A stretch of 9,184 nt of DNA from Pseudomonadota bacterium (GCA_005772945.1 SXIE01000334.1:1-9184); one strand, 5' to 3'. Numbered from the stretch's first letter, positions 1-6,208 are shown. Numbers and translations: made by a program. Notes: generated by a model not told the origin, from the sequence alone.

Positions 1-386
1 AGACCCCGGGCGTCACCTTGCTGCACCAGGCGCACCGTGCGATCGAGAGCCTCGCGATGGACCGCGAGGTGATGCTGCTGCGCGACGAGTTCATGCCGCG
101 CCTCGCGACGATGATCTATCGCGGCTACTGGTTCTCGCCCGAGTGCGAGCTCCTTCGCAAGGTCGTCGCCGACACGCAGGGGCAGGTCACCGGCGTCGCG
201 AAGCTGCGGCTGTTCAAGGGCAGCGCCCGCCTCATCGGCCGGAAGAGCCCCAACAGTTTGTACTCCTACAGCTTCGCGACGTTCGAGAAAGACACCGTCT
301 ACGACCAGCGCGACGCCGAGGGCTTCATCCGCATCAACGCGCTGCGCCTGCGGCTGCGCGCCCTCAAGGAAGGCGGCCTCGAGTAA
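1..386 (+). CDS. argG: Argininosuccinate synthase, C-terminal part (5' end outside window)
   Basis: Argininosuccinate synthase joins citrulline and aspartate, using ATP, in the penultimate step of arginine biosynthesis in the cytoplasm. Only about the last 127 codons are present, read in frame from base 3; the family is usually near 400 residues, so about two thirds lies upstream of the window. The fragment holds the conserved C-terminal landmarks in order: TPGVTLLHQAHRAIES, the IYRGYWFSPE segment, TQGQVTGVAKLRLFKGSA, GRKSPNSLYS, and the family's closing block around YDQRDAEGFIRINAL. These match what I know of the family closely, and no frameshift is seen. The stop is TAA at 384-386. The gene converges on the lipoprotein gene ending at 408, with only 21 bases between them. 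It is an ordinary housekeeping gene and gives no sign of a functional link to the surface-protein genes. Confidence 0.96.
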   Translation, partial: TPGVTLLHQAHRAIESLAMDREVMLLRDEFMPRLATMIYRGYWFSPECELLRKVVADTQGQVTGVAKLRLFKGSARLIGRKSPNSLYSYSFATFEKDTVYDQRDAEGFIRINALRLRLRALKEGGLE

Positions 387-393
387 GGCCGCC
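372..393 (+). terminator. Stem-loop spanning the argG stop codon, possible terminator
   Basis: GGCGGCC (372-378) pairs perfectly with GGCCGCC (387-393) around an 8-base loop that contains the TAA stop. No T-run follows on either strand, so this is not a classical intrinsic terminator. It lies in the convergent junction and could slow or end transcription from either side. It could also be a chance result of GC-rich sequence. Confidence 0.3.
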
Positions 394-407
394 GTCCGGT
401 CCGGCGC

Positions 408-1232
408 TCACGCGTTCTGGGGCTCGACGGTCCCCGGCAGCGTGAACGTCCGGCTCTGGCCGCGCCCGTTCGTGACGGTGATATTGATCTTGCCGTCGCT
501 GGCGCGACTGTAGACGAGCGTCCAGTTCTGGCCCTGGAAGCCGGTGAACGAGACGGTGCCCGACGAGGGCGCGACCTCGTCGCGGTTCCAGCTGACATTG
601 GACTTCGTGAGGGTCGCCGTGAGGCCGTCGATCGTGAGCGAGTGGTGCGCCGAGACGACCGTGTAGGTCGTATCGGTCCAGGTGAAGTCCGTGTCCCATT
701 GGCCGATGACCTCGACGCCGGTCGCACGCATGACCTTCCAGTCGGCCTGGACCGTGACGTGCCCGTCGGCGACCAAGGTCACGTCCATGTCGCCCTCGAA
801 CGTCGCGCCGTTGACGGAGACGCCGCCGAGCTCGAGGTGCGCCGTGGCCGCCGCCGTCTGGTAGCTCACCGCGACGGTGCCGGTCCAGCGCCGCCCGACC
901 CAGGCGCAGTCCTTCGTGAACGTGATGTTCACGAGTCCGCCCGTCTGCGCGGCGTCGGCGCACGTCAGGCGTGCGTCGATGTAGGCCTTGAGAGCCGCCG
1001 CGCGCTCCTCGGCCGTCGGCAGCGTGGTGGCCACGCCCGATGCCGGAGTCGCGGCGCTCGGGAACGCGAGCGCGCCGAGCGCTTGGCCTTCGCTCTCGGT
1101 GGCGAGCGCGGCGCTCGAGGAAACCAGCGCCTCCGAGGTCTCGTCGCCATCGCCCGCAAGGCCACCTTTGCAGCCAGCCAAGAGGCTCAACGCCGTGACG
1201 ATGAGACCTCGACTTCCAATACGCATCATCAT
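408..1232 (-). CDS. Predicted outer-membrane/periplasmic lipoprotein, unknown function
   Basis: The function is not recognised. The 274-residue product starts MMMRIGSRG, has a hydrophobic core, and ends its signal at the lipobox LLAGC, making Cys21 the likely lipidated residue. The first of three consecutive ATG codons is chosen because a GGAG (bases 1240-1243) sits 7 bases upstream of it. Residues 22-75 are a Ser/Ala/Gly-rich linker. Residues 76-274 are rich in alternating Thr/Val/aromatic residues, which suggests a beta-sandwich or beta-barrel-like body. It has only two further cysteines (91 and 109), well placed for one disulfide. Similar small lipoproteins with a Cys-flanked beta-rich body occur in Myxococcota, from general recollection. 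It is convergent with argG and divergent from the Cys-rich lipoprotein gene at 2014. A sigma-54-like element lies about 72 bases upstream. Confidence 0.85.
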   Translation of the reverse strand: MMMRIGSRGLIVTALSLLAGCKGGLAGDGDETSEALVSSSAALATESEGQALGALAFPSAATPASGVATTLPTAEERAAALKAYIDARLTCADAAQTGGLVNITFTKDCAWVGRRWTGTVAVSYQTAAATAHLELGGVSVNGATFEGDMDVTLVADGHVTVQADWKVMRATGVEVIGQWDTDFTWTDTTYTVVSAHHSLTIDGLTATLTKSNVSWNRDEVAPSSGTVSFTGFQGQNWTLVYSRASDGKINITVTNGRGQSRTFTLPGTVEPQNA

Positions 1233-1239
1233 GTTCGTG

Positions 1240-1243
1240 CTCC
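1240..1243 (-). promoter_or_regulatory. Ribosome binding site for the 408-1232 lipoprotein
   Basis: GGAG on the minus strand lies 7 bases before the first of three tandem ATG codons. This favours the first ATG as the start. Confidence 0.55.
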
Positions 1244-1303
1244 GTCGCAGTGGGTGTCGCGGGCGCTTCCGATGCGCGCGCGTGCTCGTGACAGAACGAG
1301 GTT

Positions 1304-1319
1304 AGCAGAGCCTGTGCCA
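1304..1319 (-). promoter_or_regulatory. Sigma-54-like -24/-12 promoter for the 408-1232 lipoprotein
   Basis: On the minus strand the sequence reads TGGCAC, five bases (AGGCT), then CTGC and T. The sigma-54 consensus is TGGCAC-N5-TTGCW, so this is one mismatch away, and the diagnostic GG-N10-GC spacing is exact. Transcription would begin roughly 12 bases after the -12 element, near 1294, leaving a leader of about 60 bases. Sigma-54 promoters with enhancer-binding activators are common in Myxococcota. No activator binding site was identified with confidence. Confidence 0.4.
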
Positions 1320-1449
1320 CTTGGCGTGGGGGCGTCGGCGAGAGCGTCGGGCCGCGTGCGCGACGCGCGGCGCCGGACATCGCCCATGCCGCGAGCCCGT
1401 CGTCGCGCGTGGGAGACACCGAGTGTCGCCGAGAAGCGACTGTAACGCC

Positions 1450-1479
1450 TCGTCACCGATCGTCACGAATCGTATCCGG
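1450..1479. repeat. Three adjacent 10-base direct repeats (possible operator)
   Basis: TCGTCACCGA, TCGTCACGAA and TCGTATCCGG follow each other without gaps. The first two differ at two positions and the third keeps TCGT and C8. A 10-base period places the copies on one face of the helix, as in some regulator-binding arrays. Chance is possible because the unit is short. Confidence 0.35.
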
Positions 1480-1506
1480 GCCGCTTGGAATGCGGGCTTG
1501 AAGAGG

Positions 1507-1735
1507 CATGCCCAGGCGTGGCATGGAGCGTGCGATGGGTTTCGGCATCCAACACAGCAAGGCCGAGGGACGGATGGTGGGAGGGCGGAAGGCGCTCCCA
1601 CCGAAGGCCACTCGAAGGCGGCGGTCTCCATGATCTTGGACCACCCTGCATGGCTCGCGACACGCGCAGGCGCGCTCGCGAGCTCCTCTTCTCTCGCGAG
1701 CCCCCCTTCTAAAGGAGCCGATCGCCGTGGGCTCC
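1507..1735. other. Cluster of four hairpins, possible structured RNA
   Basis: Four perfect inverted repeats occur in sequence. CATGCC 1507-1512 pairs with 1520-1525 (loop 7). GGTGGGAG 1576-1583 pairs with 1595-1602 (loop 11). GCTCGCGAG 1674-1682 pairs with 1693-1701 (loop 10, pyrimidine-rich). GGAGCC 1714-1719 pairs with 1730-1735 (loop 10). The 8- and 9-base stems are the strongest. No T-run follows the 9-base stem. I cannot match this to a known RNA family, and high GC content raises the background of such repeats. Confidence 0.3.
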
Positions 1736-1899
1736 GCGCGCCCGTCTTCGAGTTCGAGCTCGAGGTCGAGTCCCGCGGTCCGTCCGTGCCCCCGTCGGCG
1801 GCGCCGAAATCGTCGGCCTTCAAATGCTTTGTGTACCAACGAACTGTCGCGACTGCCCGCTAGCAGAGTCGAAGGTCGCCCTCGCGGCATCGGCACCTG

Positions 1900-1919
1900 C
1901 CCGCCGCACGTCGGGCGGG
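1900..1919 (+). other. Hairpin upstream of the Cys-rich lipoprotein gene
   Basis: CCCGCC (1900-1905) pairs with GGCGGG (1914-1919) across an 8-base loop. It lies just upstream of the proposed -35 element and about 95 bases before the chosen start. It could be a protein-binding inverted repeat, or chance in GC-rich DNA. Confidence 0.2.
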
Positions 1920-1926
1920 TGTGCCA

Positions 1927-1956
1927 TTGGCGCCCGCTCCGGAAACCCGCTATCGT
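1927..1956 (+). promoter_or_regulatory. Weak sigma-70-like promoter for the 2014-4566 gene
   Basis: TTGGCG (1927-1932) and TATCGT (1951-1956) each match the -35 and -10 consensus at four of six positions, with an 18-base spacer. Transcription from it would start near 1963, about 50 bases before the GTG at 2014. If real, it places the alternative GTG at 1921 outside the transcript. Confidence 0.25.
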
Positions 1957-1961
1957 GCCGG

Positions 1962-1989
1962 GGTCGACGCGTCGGCTCGGTGGTCGACG
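1962..1989. repeat. GGTCGACG direct repeat in the leader
   Basis: Two identical copies of GGTCGACG lie at 1962-1969 and 1982-1989, 20 bases apart start to start, just after the proposed promoter. Each contains the palindrome GTCGAC. This could be a paired operator; the evidence is only the repeat and its position. Confidence 0.2.
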
Positions 1990-2002
1990 GGTGCGCGAGC
2001 GC

Positions 2003-2010
2003 GAGGGGGG
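2003..2010 (+). promoter_or_regulatory. Ribosome binding site deciding the start at 2014
   Basis: The purine run GAGGGGGG ends 3 bases before GTG 2014, and its GAGG core is 7 bases away. The upstream GTG at 1921 has no comparable site at a normal distance. Confidence 0.45.
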
Positions 2011-2013
2011 CTT

Positions 2014-4566
2014 GTGCGAGGACCTCGGCAGGGTGGCTGGCGCGCGGCGCTGGCGGGATGGGCGACCCTCGCGGCCGCGTGCGGGGCGGATGAGCGGCAG
2101 GCGGGCCTCGGGCAGCCGGAGCTTCCGACGGGGCTCGCGCTCGACGACGTAGCGCGCGACACGGGCGGCGCGGAGGGCGTCGCCACGGGCGATGGGGCCG
2201 GCGACGGCGAGGTCGCGTCCGGAACGAAGCTCGACGGCGAGGCCTGCGTCGAGGACGCCGAGTGTGCCAGCGCCTTCTGCCTCTTCACGCGCTCAGGCCG
2301 TGCGTGCGCCTCGCGCTGCGATGCCGTGGCGTGCGCGCTCGGGCGCGAGTGCCGCTCGGTCCCAGCTGGCGCCGAAGGCGACGTCGTCGCGGTCTGCGTC
2401 GATCGGTTCGCGAGCCTCTGCTTGCCGTGTCGCGCGCACGAGGACTGCGCCTTGAACGGTGACGCGACAGCTCGCTGCCGCGCGGCGGGCGACGCGACCC
2501 TGGGACGCTTCTGCGCGACCGCGTGTGGCGAGGGGCAGCCGCCGTGCCCGACCGGATTCACCTGCGACGACGCGCAGTGCGTGCCCACGGCGGGCGCGGG
2601 CTGCACATGTACGGCGCTGGCCGTGACGCTCGCCGCAACGACCGAGTGTGGGCGGGCGGGCGCGGGGGGCGCGGTGTGCGACGGGACCCGACGCTGCGAA
2701 ACAGCCGGGGCCACGTCGAGCGCGTGCGACGCGGCGACGCCGGGCGCCGAGGCCTGCAACGGTGTGGACGACGACTGTGATGGCGCGACCGACGAGGGGC
2801 CGCTGACCCCCGATTGTGGCGCCTATGCGTGCGCGGGCGCGGCGGGTTGCTTCGAGGTGTGTGACGATCCGGTCCACTGCGCGCCCGGCCTTGGCTGCGA
2901 GGGCCACGCGTGCATCGCGACCGGGGCCGATGGATCGCCCTGCGCCGCGGCCGAAGACTGCGACCACGGCTATTGCAGCAACGGACATTGCTGCGCGGCG
3001 CCCACGAACGGCGGCGACCGCTTGTGTTGCGCGGAGGACGCCGACTGCGCCGCGCTCGCCGGGCACGCCGCCTGCGACGTGGCAGCGACCTGCCAGGGAA
3101 CGAGCGTCGTCGGGCGTTGCCAGGACGCGGTGTGCGTCGCGGTGAAGGTCGCCGATTCCGCCGCCTGTGCCGGCGCGACGTGCCACGCGGCGGCCTGCGA
3201 GGCGAGCGGCGGGGGTACGGCCTGGCATGGGCCCTCGCTGTGCGATCCGAACGGGAGCTGCGTGGCGACAGGACCCGAGGCCTGCAACGACCAACTGGCG
3301 TGCACGACCGATACTTGCAGCGCGGCGCAAGGATGCGCGCACGCGGCGCTGAACGGAACGATCGGGGCGGCGTGCTACGGGTTCGAGGCCGCCACGCGCG
3401 GGGTCGGTGAGTGCCGCGACGGGAACGTGGTGTGCGCGGCCGGCGAGGCGGCCGACTGTGCGTTCGACGAGGGGCCGGGCGACGAAGCCTGTGACGGCCT
3501 CGACAATGATTGTGACGGCGCGACGGACGAGGAGACGGCGGCCGACTGTTACCCCTACCGGTGCGACGGGGTCGACGGCTGCGGGTGGGCCTGCGGGGGC
3601 GACGCCGGGTGCGCCGAGGGAGCGTACTGCGACGGGCTCGGGGAGTGTGCGTCGATGGGCGACGACGGGAGTTATTGCGACAGCGACGCCGCGTGCAAGA
3701 GCGGCAACTGCGACAACGGCGCCTGTTGCTCGGGCGGGACCTGCTGCCATGACGACACCGACTGCTGGATGTACGACGACGCGGCGTGCGACGACGCGAA
3801 GAGCTGCGCGGGACACGTCGACACGGGGACGTGCGGCGCGGATTTCGTGTGCACGGCGCGGACGGAGTCGGCGCCCGACGCGTGTGCGGGCGAGGTGTGC
3901 GGGGGCGAGCCGAAATGCGACGGCAGTGTCCTGGTCGAGGCCGACGTGTGCGGGCCGGACGGGCTGTGCGGGGTGGTGAACGAGACGACGTCGTGCGCGC
4001 CGTACGGGTGTCGCGACGGGGGATGCTTGCAGGTGTGTGCAAACGAGGGGGACTGCGCGGCGGGCAGCAAGTGCTCGGCGGACGGGAAGTGCCTCTTGCC
4101 CAACGGGGCGGCGTGCGAGCGAAGCGGCGACTGCGCGGGCCAGCGCTGCAACAACGGCTTCTGTTGTTCGAGCGGGACGTGTTGTGCCGAGGACGGGGAC
4201 TGCGCCGCGCTGGGCGACGATGGCACCTGCACCGATCCCGAAGGGTGCCGCGGGACCCAGACCGTGGCCACGTGCGGGGCGAGCTCGAGCTGCGAGACGG
4301 CGACCGTCGAGACGTCGGCGCCGTGCATCGACGTGGCGTGCAAGAGCGCCGAGTGCCAGAATCTTTCGGGCGGAACCTTCTTCAAGGAGGGCGTCCTGCG
4401 TGGCGTCTGCGACGCGGGCGGCGACTGCCGCGAGGAGACGCGCGACTGTCGCGACCTCTCCAATACGGCCTTCTGCGGCAATGCGACGTCGTATCCGCTG
4501 TGCGCGAATTGCAGCGCGGCGCGCGCGACGTGCATCGTCCTGGGATTGCAGTGTCGGTGCGAGTGA
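2014..4566 (+). CDS. Very cysteine-rich lipoprotein with two MopE-type metal-binding motifs
   Basis: The predicted 850-residue exported lipoprotein has no established function. The GTG at 2014 is preferred because it gives a normal signal: a basic N-terminus, the hydrophobic stretch AALAGWATLAAA and lipobox LAAAC (Cys23). The upstream GTG at 1921 would add 31 Arg/Gly/Ala-rich residues that spoil the signal. An Asp/Gly/Ala linker follows, then a Cys-rich module (about 78-247) shared with the 6219 gene. MopE-type motifs start at residue 248 (CNGVDDDCDGATDEG) and residue 493 (CDGLDNDCDGATDE). Three tandem Cys-rich modules begin near residues 268, 512 and 661, each with a C-NG-CC...CC signature. 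Residues 422-445 hold another known Cys pattern, CNDQLACTTDTC...GCAH. By hand count about 115 residues are Cys, so heavy disulfide bonding outside the cytoplasm is expected. DxDxDG-like loops suggest Ca2+ or other metal binding. Its stop overlaps the next gene's start. Confidence 0.85.
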   Translation: MRGPRQGGWRAALAGWATLAAACGADERQAGLGQPELPTGLALDDVARDTGGAEGVATGDGAGDGEVASGTKLDGEACVEDAECASAFCLFTRSGRACASRCDAVACALGRECRSVPAGAEGDVVAVCVDRFASLCLPCRAHEDCALNGDATARCRAAGDATLGRFCATACGEGQPPCPTGFTCDDAQCVPTAGAGCTCTALAVTLAATTECGRAGAGGAVCDGTRRCETAGATSSACDAATPGAEACNGVDDDCDGATDEGPLTPDCGAYACAGAAGCFEVCDDPVHCAPGLGCEGHACIATGADGSPCAAAEDCDHGYCSNGHCCAAPTNGGDRLCCAEDADCAALAGHAACDVAATCQGTSVVGRCQDAVCVAVKVADSAACAGATCHAAACEASGGGTAWHGPSLCDPNGSCVATGPEACNDQLACTTDTCSAAQGCAHAALNGTIGAACYGFEAATRGVGECRDGNVVCAAGEAADCAFDEGPGDEACDGLDNDCDGATDEETAADCYPYRCDGVDGCGWACGGDAGCAEGAYCDGLGECASMGDDGSYCDSDAACKSGNCDNGACCSGGTCCHDDTDCWMYDDAACDDAKSCAGHVDTGTCGADFVCTARTESAPDACAGEVCGGEPKCDGSVLVEADVCGPDGLCGVVNETTSCAPYGCRDGGCLQVCANEGDCAAGSKCSADGKCLLPNGAACERSGDCAGQRCNNGFCCSSGTCCAEDGDCAALGDDGTCTDPEGCRGTQTVATCGASSSCETATVETSAPCIDVACKSAECQNLSGGTFFKEGVLRGVCDAGGDCREETRDCRDLSNTAFCGNATSYPLCANCSAARATCIVLGLQCRCE
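2815..4428 (+). repeat. Three tandem Cys-rich modules within the 2014-4566 protein
   Basis: Modules A (from base 2815), B (from 3547) and C (from 3994) share one cysteine scaffold: C-x-x-Y-x-C near the start, several spaced Cys, then C-[SDN]-NG-x-CC, a second CC pair, and a C-x-G-T-like turn before further Cys. Module A has an insertion between the two CC pairs. A and B are separated by about 95 residues that carry the CT-D-C motif and the second MopE-type motif, whereas B and C are nearly contiguous. The pattern is visible in the translation. Internal duplication is the simplest explanation. Confidence 0.7.
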
Positions 4567-5348
4567 TGCGCCGGCTCGGGGCCGTGGTTGCTGGGTGTAT
4601 GGCGTTTGTTGCGCTCGTTTCGGCCGACGCGGGGGCGGCGGCGGAATCGTTTGAGTACAAACAAAAGCAGCGGCCGCGCGTGCGTGACGCGTTCGCGCGC
4701 CATGCGAAGACCGTGGCGGCGGACTTTGCGAAGGCGGGGGCGACGTGGCCGCCGACGGGGATCTTCCTGCGCGGCTTCAAGCACGAGGGCGCGCTCGAGC
4801 TGTGGGCGCGCAAGGCCAAGCGCCCCGGGGGTGCGGACACGGGCGAGCGCGTCTTGGTGCGGACGTTTCCGATCTGCGCGGCGAGCGGGGTGTTGGGGCC
4901 GAAGGCGCGCTCAGGCGATTACCAGGTGCCCGAGGGCTTCTATGCGATCGATCGGTTCAACCCGAACTCGAGCTATCACCTCTCGCTCGGCGTGAGCTAC
5001 CCGAACGCGGTCGACAAGGCGCGCGCGGCCGGCAAGCCTCCGGGCGGCGACATCTTCATTCACGGCAACTGCGTGACGATCGGCTGCCTGCCGCTCGAGG
5101 ACGACCCGGTCGAGGCCCTCTACGTGACGGCGGTGATGGCGCGAAGTGGTGGCCAGGGCGCGCTGCCGGTGCACCTCTTCCCGTGTCGCTTCGGCGAGGG
5201 CGCGTGCGAGGCGGCGATGCGCAAGGCCGCCCCGGACGCGGCGCTGACGGCCTTTTGGGAGGTCCTGCGCGACGGCTACGCCCGCTTCGAAAAGGGGCAC
5301 GTGCCGCCGACGGTGCGCGCGACGGCGCGGGGCTATCGCTTCGAGTGA
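4566..5348 (+). CDS. Secreted YafK/DpaA-type L,D-transpeptidase-fold protein
   Basis: This 260-residue protein of the YkuD fold, YafK-like branch, would act on peptidoglycan in the periplasm. Residues 1-26 form a signal peptide (basic MRR, hydrophobic core, AGAAA before the likely cut). The family landmarks are present in order: FPICAASGVLGPK (101-113), SGDYQVPEGFY (116-126), NPNSSYHLSLGVSYPNA (132-148), then the active-site block IHGNCVTIGC (165-174), with His166 and the presumed nucleophile Cys174, and finally VHLFPCRF. In E. coli the related YafK (DpaA) releases Braun lipoprotein from peptidoglycan, while other YkuD proteins form 3-3 cross-links or attach proteins. Sequence alone does not decide between these. 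The ATG shares base 4566 with the previous gene's TGA, so the two are probably translationally coupled. It converges on the gene ending at 5369. Confidence 0.88.
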   Translation: MRRLGAVVAGCMAFVALVSADAGAAAESFEYKQKQRPRVRDAFARHAKTVAADFAKAGATWPPTGIFLRGFKHEGALELWARKAKRPGGADTGERVLVRTFPICAASGVLGPKARSGDYQVPEGFYAIDRFNPNSSYHLSLGVSYPNAVDKARAAGKPPGGDIFIHGNCVTIGCLPLEDDPVEALYVTAVMARSGGQGALPVHLFPCRFGEGACEAAMRKAAPDAALTAFWEVLRDGYARFEKGHVPPTVRATARGYRFE

Positions 5349-5368
5349 GCGCGCGCTGCGCGTGATGG

Positions 5369-6073
5369 TCAGCCGAGATCGGCGGCGATCTGGGCGAGCA
5401 CGGCGCCGGCGTTTTCGTCGATCACGCGGCCATGCGACACGATGACGCGGCGGACGTCAGAGGCGTGCGCGAGCCGCTCCAGATGCGCTCGGAAGGCCCG
5501 CTTGTCTTTCATCCAGACCCAGCGCGCAAAGCGCGGGACCGACGGTTTGCCGGTCGGGCCGATGAAAAAGCCCGCCACGCCGCCGGTCTTCTTCTTGTTC
5601 ATGACGGCGTCATTGAAGACGTAGCTGCGGCCGTCCTGGCTGATGACTTCGAGGACGCCTTCGGCGCGCTTGAAGCCCTCGAGGTGAGTGAGCTTTACGT
5701 GCGCGTCCGGGGCGTAGGCGTCGCAATCGCCGTTGACGGCGACGACCTTGGCGACGCGTTTGCGGGCGCCCGCGGGGCAGAGGACCTTCAGGTCGGGGTA
5801 GCGCTGCTTCCAGATGAACGCGTCCTGACGATGGAAGCCGTTCGGGACGATGAGCCAGCGCGGGGTGCCGAAGGCCTCCAGCTCGGCCATCAGCGGCTCT
5901 TCGAGGGCGATGCCGTTGTGGATGACGAGGTCGCCGTCGGCGCGCTTGGCGACGACCATGACGCGGTGCATCTCGCCGTCCGGCATGGTGCCCTCGACCT
6001 GCCACAGGTTCTCGGCGAGCTTGGCGAGGGGCTTGTGCGGCAAGACCGTCCAGGTGGTGAAGCACTTGGCCAT
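5369..6073 (-). CDS. DUF4336-like protein, metallo-beta-lactamase-like fold
   Basis: The 234-residue product has no signal peptide or membrane segment and is probably cytoplasmic. It resembles DUF4336-type proteins, which are distant relatives of the metallo-beta-lactamase fold. The evidence is an early beta-rich segment with VMVVAKRADGDLVIHNGIA (38-56, ending at the usual 'IHN' strand), then EEPLMAELEAFG, the loop WLIVPNGFHRQDA (73-85), WKQRYPDLKVLCPAG, and a C-terminal VIVSHGRVI (around His214). The canonical HxHxDH zinc motif is not present, so hydrolase activity is uncertain and no substrate is proposed. ATG 6073 is well supported by an AAGGAGGAGG ribosome binding site ending 4 bases upstream. 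It lies between two plus-strand surface-protein genes, is convergent with the YafK-like gene and divergent from the giant lipoprotein. A role connected to them is not shown. Confidence 0.8.
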   Translation of the reverse strand: MAKCFTTWTVLPHKPLAKLAENLWQVEGTMPDGEMHRVMVVAKRADGDLVIHNGIALEEPLMAELEAFGTPRWLIVPNGFHRQDAFIWKQRYPDLKVLCPAGARKRVAKVVAVNGDCDAYAPDAHVKLTHLEGFKRAEGVLEVISQDGRSYVFNDAVMNKKKTGGVAGFFIGPTGKPSVPRFARWVWMKDKRAFRAHLERLAHASDVRRVIVSHGRVIDENAGAVLAQIAADLG

Positions 6074-6077
6074 GGAA

Positions 6078-6087
6078 CCTCCTCCTT
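6078..6087 (-). promoter_or_regulatory. Strong ribosome binding site for the DUF4336-like gene
   Basis: AAGGAGGAGG on the minus strand is an almost ideal anti-16S match, 4 bases before the ATG. It is the strongest such site in the window and suggests efficient translation. Confidence 0.75.
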
Positions 6088-6106
6088 GGAACGCGCCGAC
6101 CTGCGA

Positions 6107-6112
6107 TGTATA
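6107..6112 (-). promoter_or_regulatory. Possible -10 element for the DUF4336-like gene
   Basis: TATACA on the minus strand lies 34 bases upstream of the ATG, in one of the few A/T-rich spots of the 145-base divergent gap. No good -35 hexamer is seen at 16-18 bases, so the call is weak. Confidence 0.25.
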
Positions 6113-6208
6113 GAGCCGCGATTGGACTCAGGGATGCGGGCGGGCGCGGCGCGCCTGGCGCACAGGGACCTCGCGGCGATCGGCGCGCGGAGCATCCTGC
6201 GATCCGGT

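Larger units (their letters stand above)
1233..2013. other. Gene-poor divergent intergenic region
   Basis: About 780 bases separate the start of the minus-strand lipoprotein from the preferred start of the plus-strand Cys-rich lipoprotein. Open frames exist on both strands but have mixed third-position bases, no convincing ribosome binding site and no recognisable protein, so I call none of them genes. The region holds a sigma-54-like element (1304-1319), three 10-base direct repeats (1450-1479), four hairpins (1507-1735), a further hairpin (1900-1919), a weak sigma-70-like promoter (1927-1956) and a GGTCGACG direct repeat (1962-1989). A structured RNA or extended regulatory region fits better than a protein gene. 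Confidence 0.6.

Noticed and set aside
1302..1863. Open frames of about 170-180 codons on both strands of the intergenic region
   Set aside because: Third positions are mixed rather than GC-biased, no ribosome binding site or recognisable domain is seen, and the translations look like arbitrary Arg/Ser/Pro-rich sequence.
1727..2152. GTG frame preceded by AAAGGAG (1711-1717)
   Set aside because: The ribosome-binding-site-like sequence is well spaced, but the product is a Ser/Arg-rich run with no family match that overlaps the lipoprotein signal region in another frame. The purines are part of a hairpin (1714-1735).
2293..3816. Long minus-strand frames opposite the Cys-rich lipoprotein
   Set aside because: They are Arg/Ala/Val-rich shadows of a strand with clear lipobox, Cys scaffold and MopE-type motifs.
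4576..4598. Possible lipobox (VVAGC) in the YafK-like protein
   Set aside because: The Cys is at residue 11, too close to the N-terminus for a lipoprotein signal. A signal peptidase I site after AGAAA fits better.
5349..5368. GC-rich GCGCGCGCTGCGCG between the YafK-like gene and the convergent DUF4336-like gene, as a terminator
   Set aside because: Only a 4-5 base self-complementary CGCG pairing with no T-run; not enough to call a terminator.
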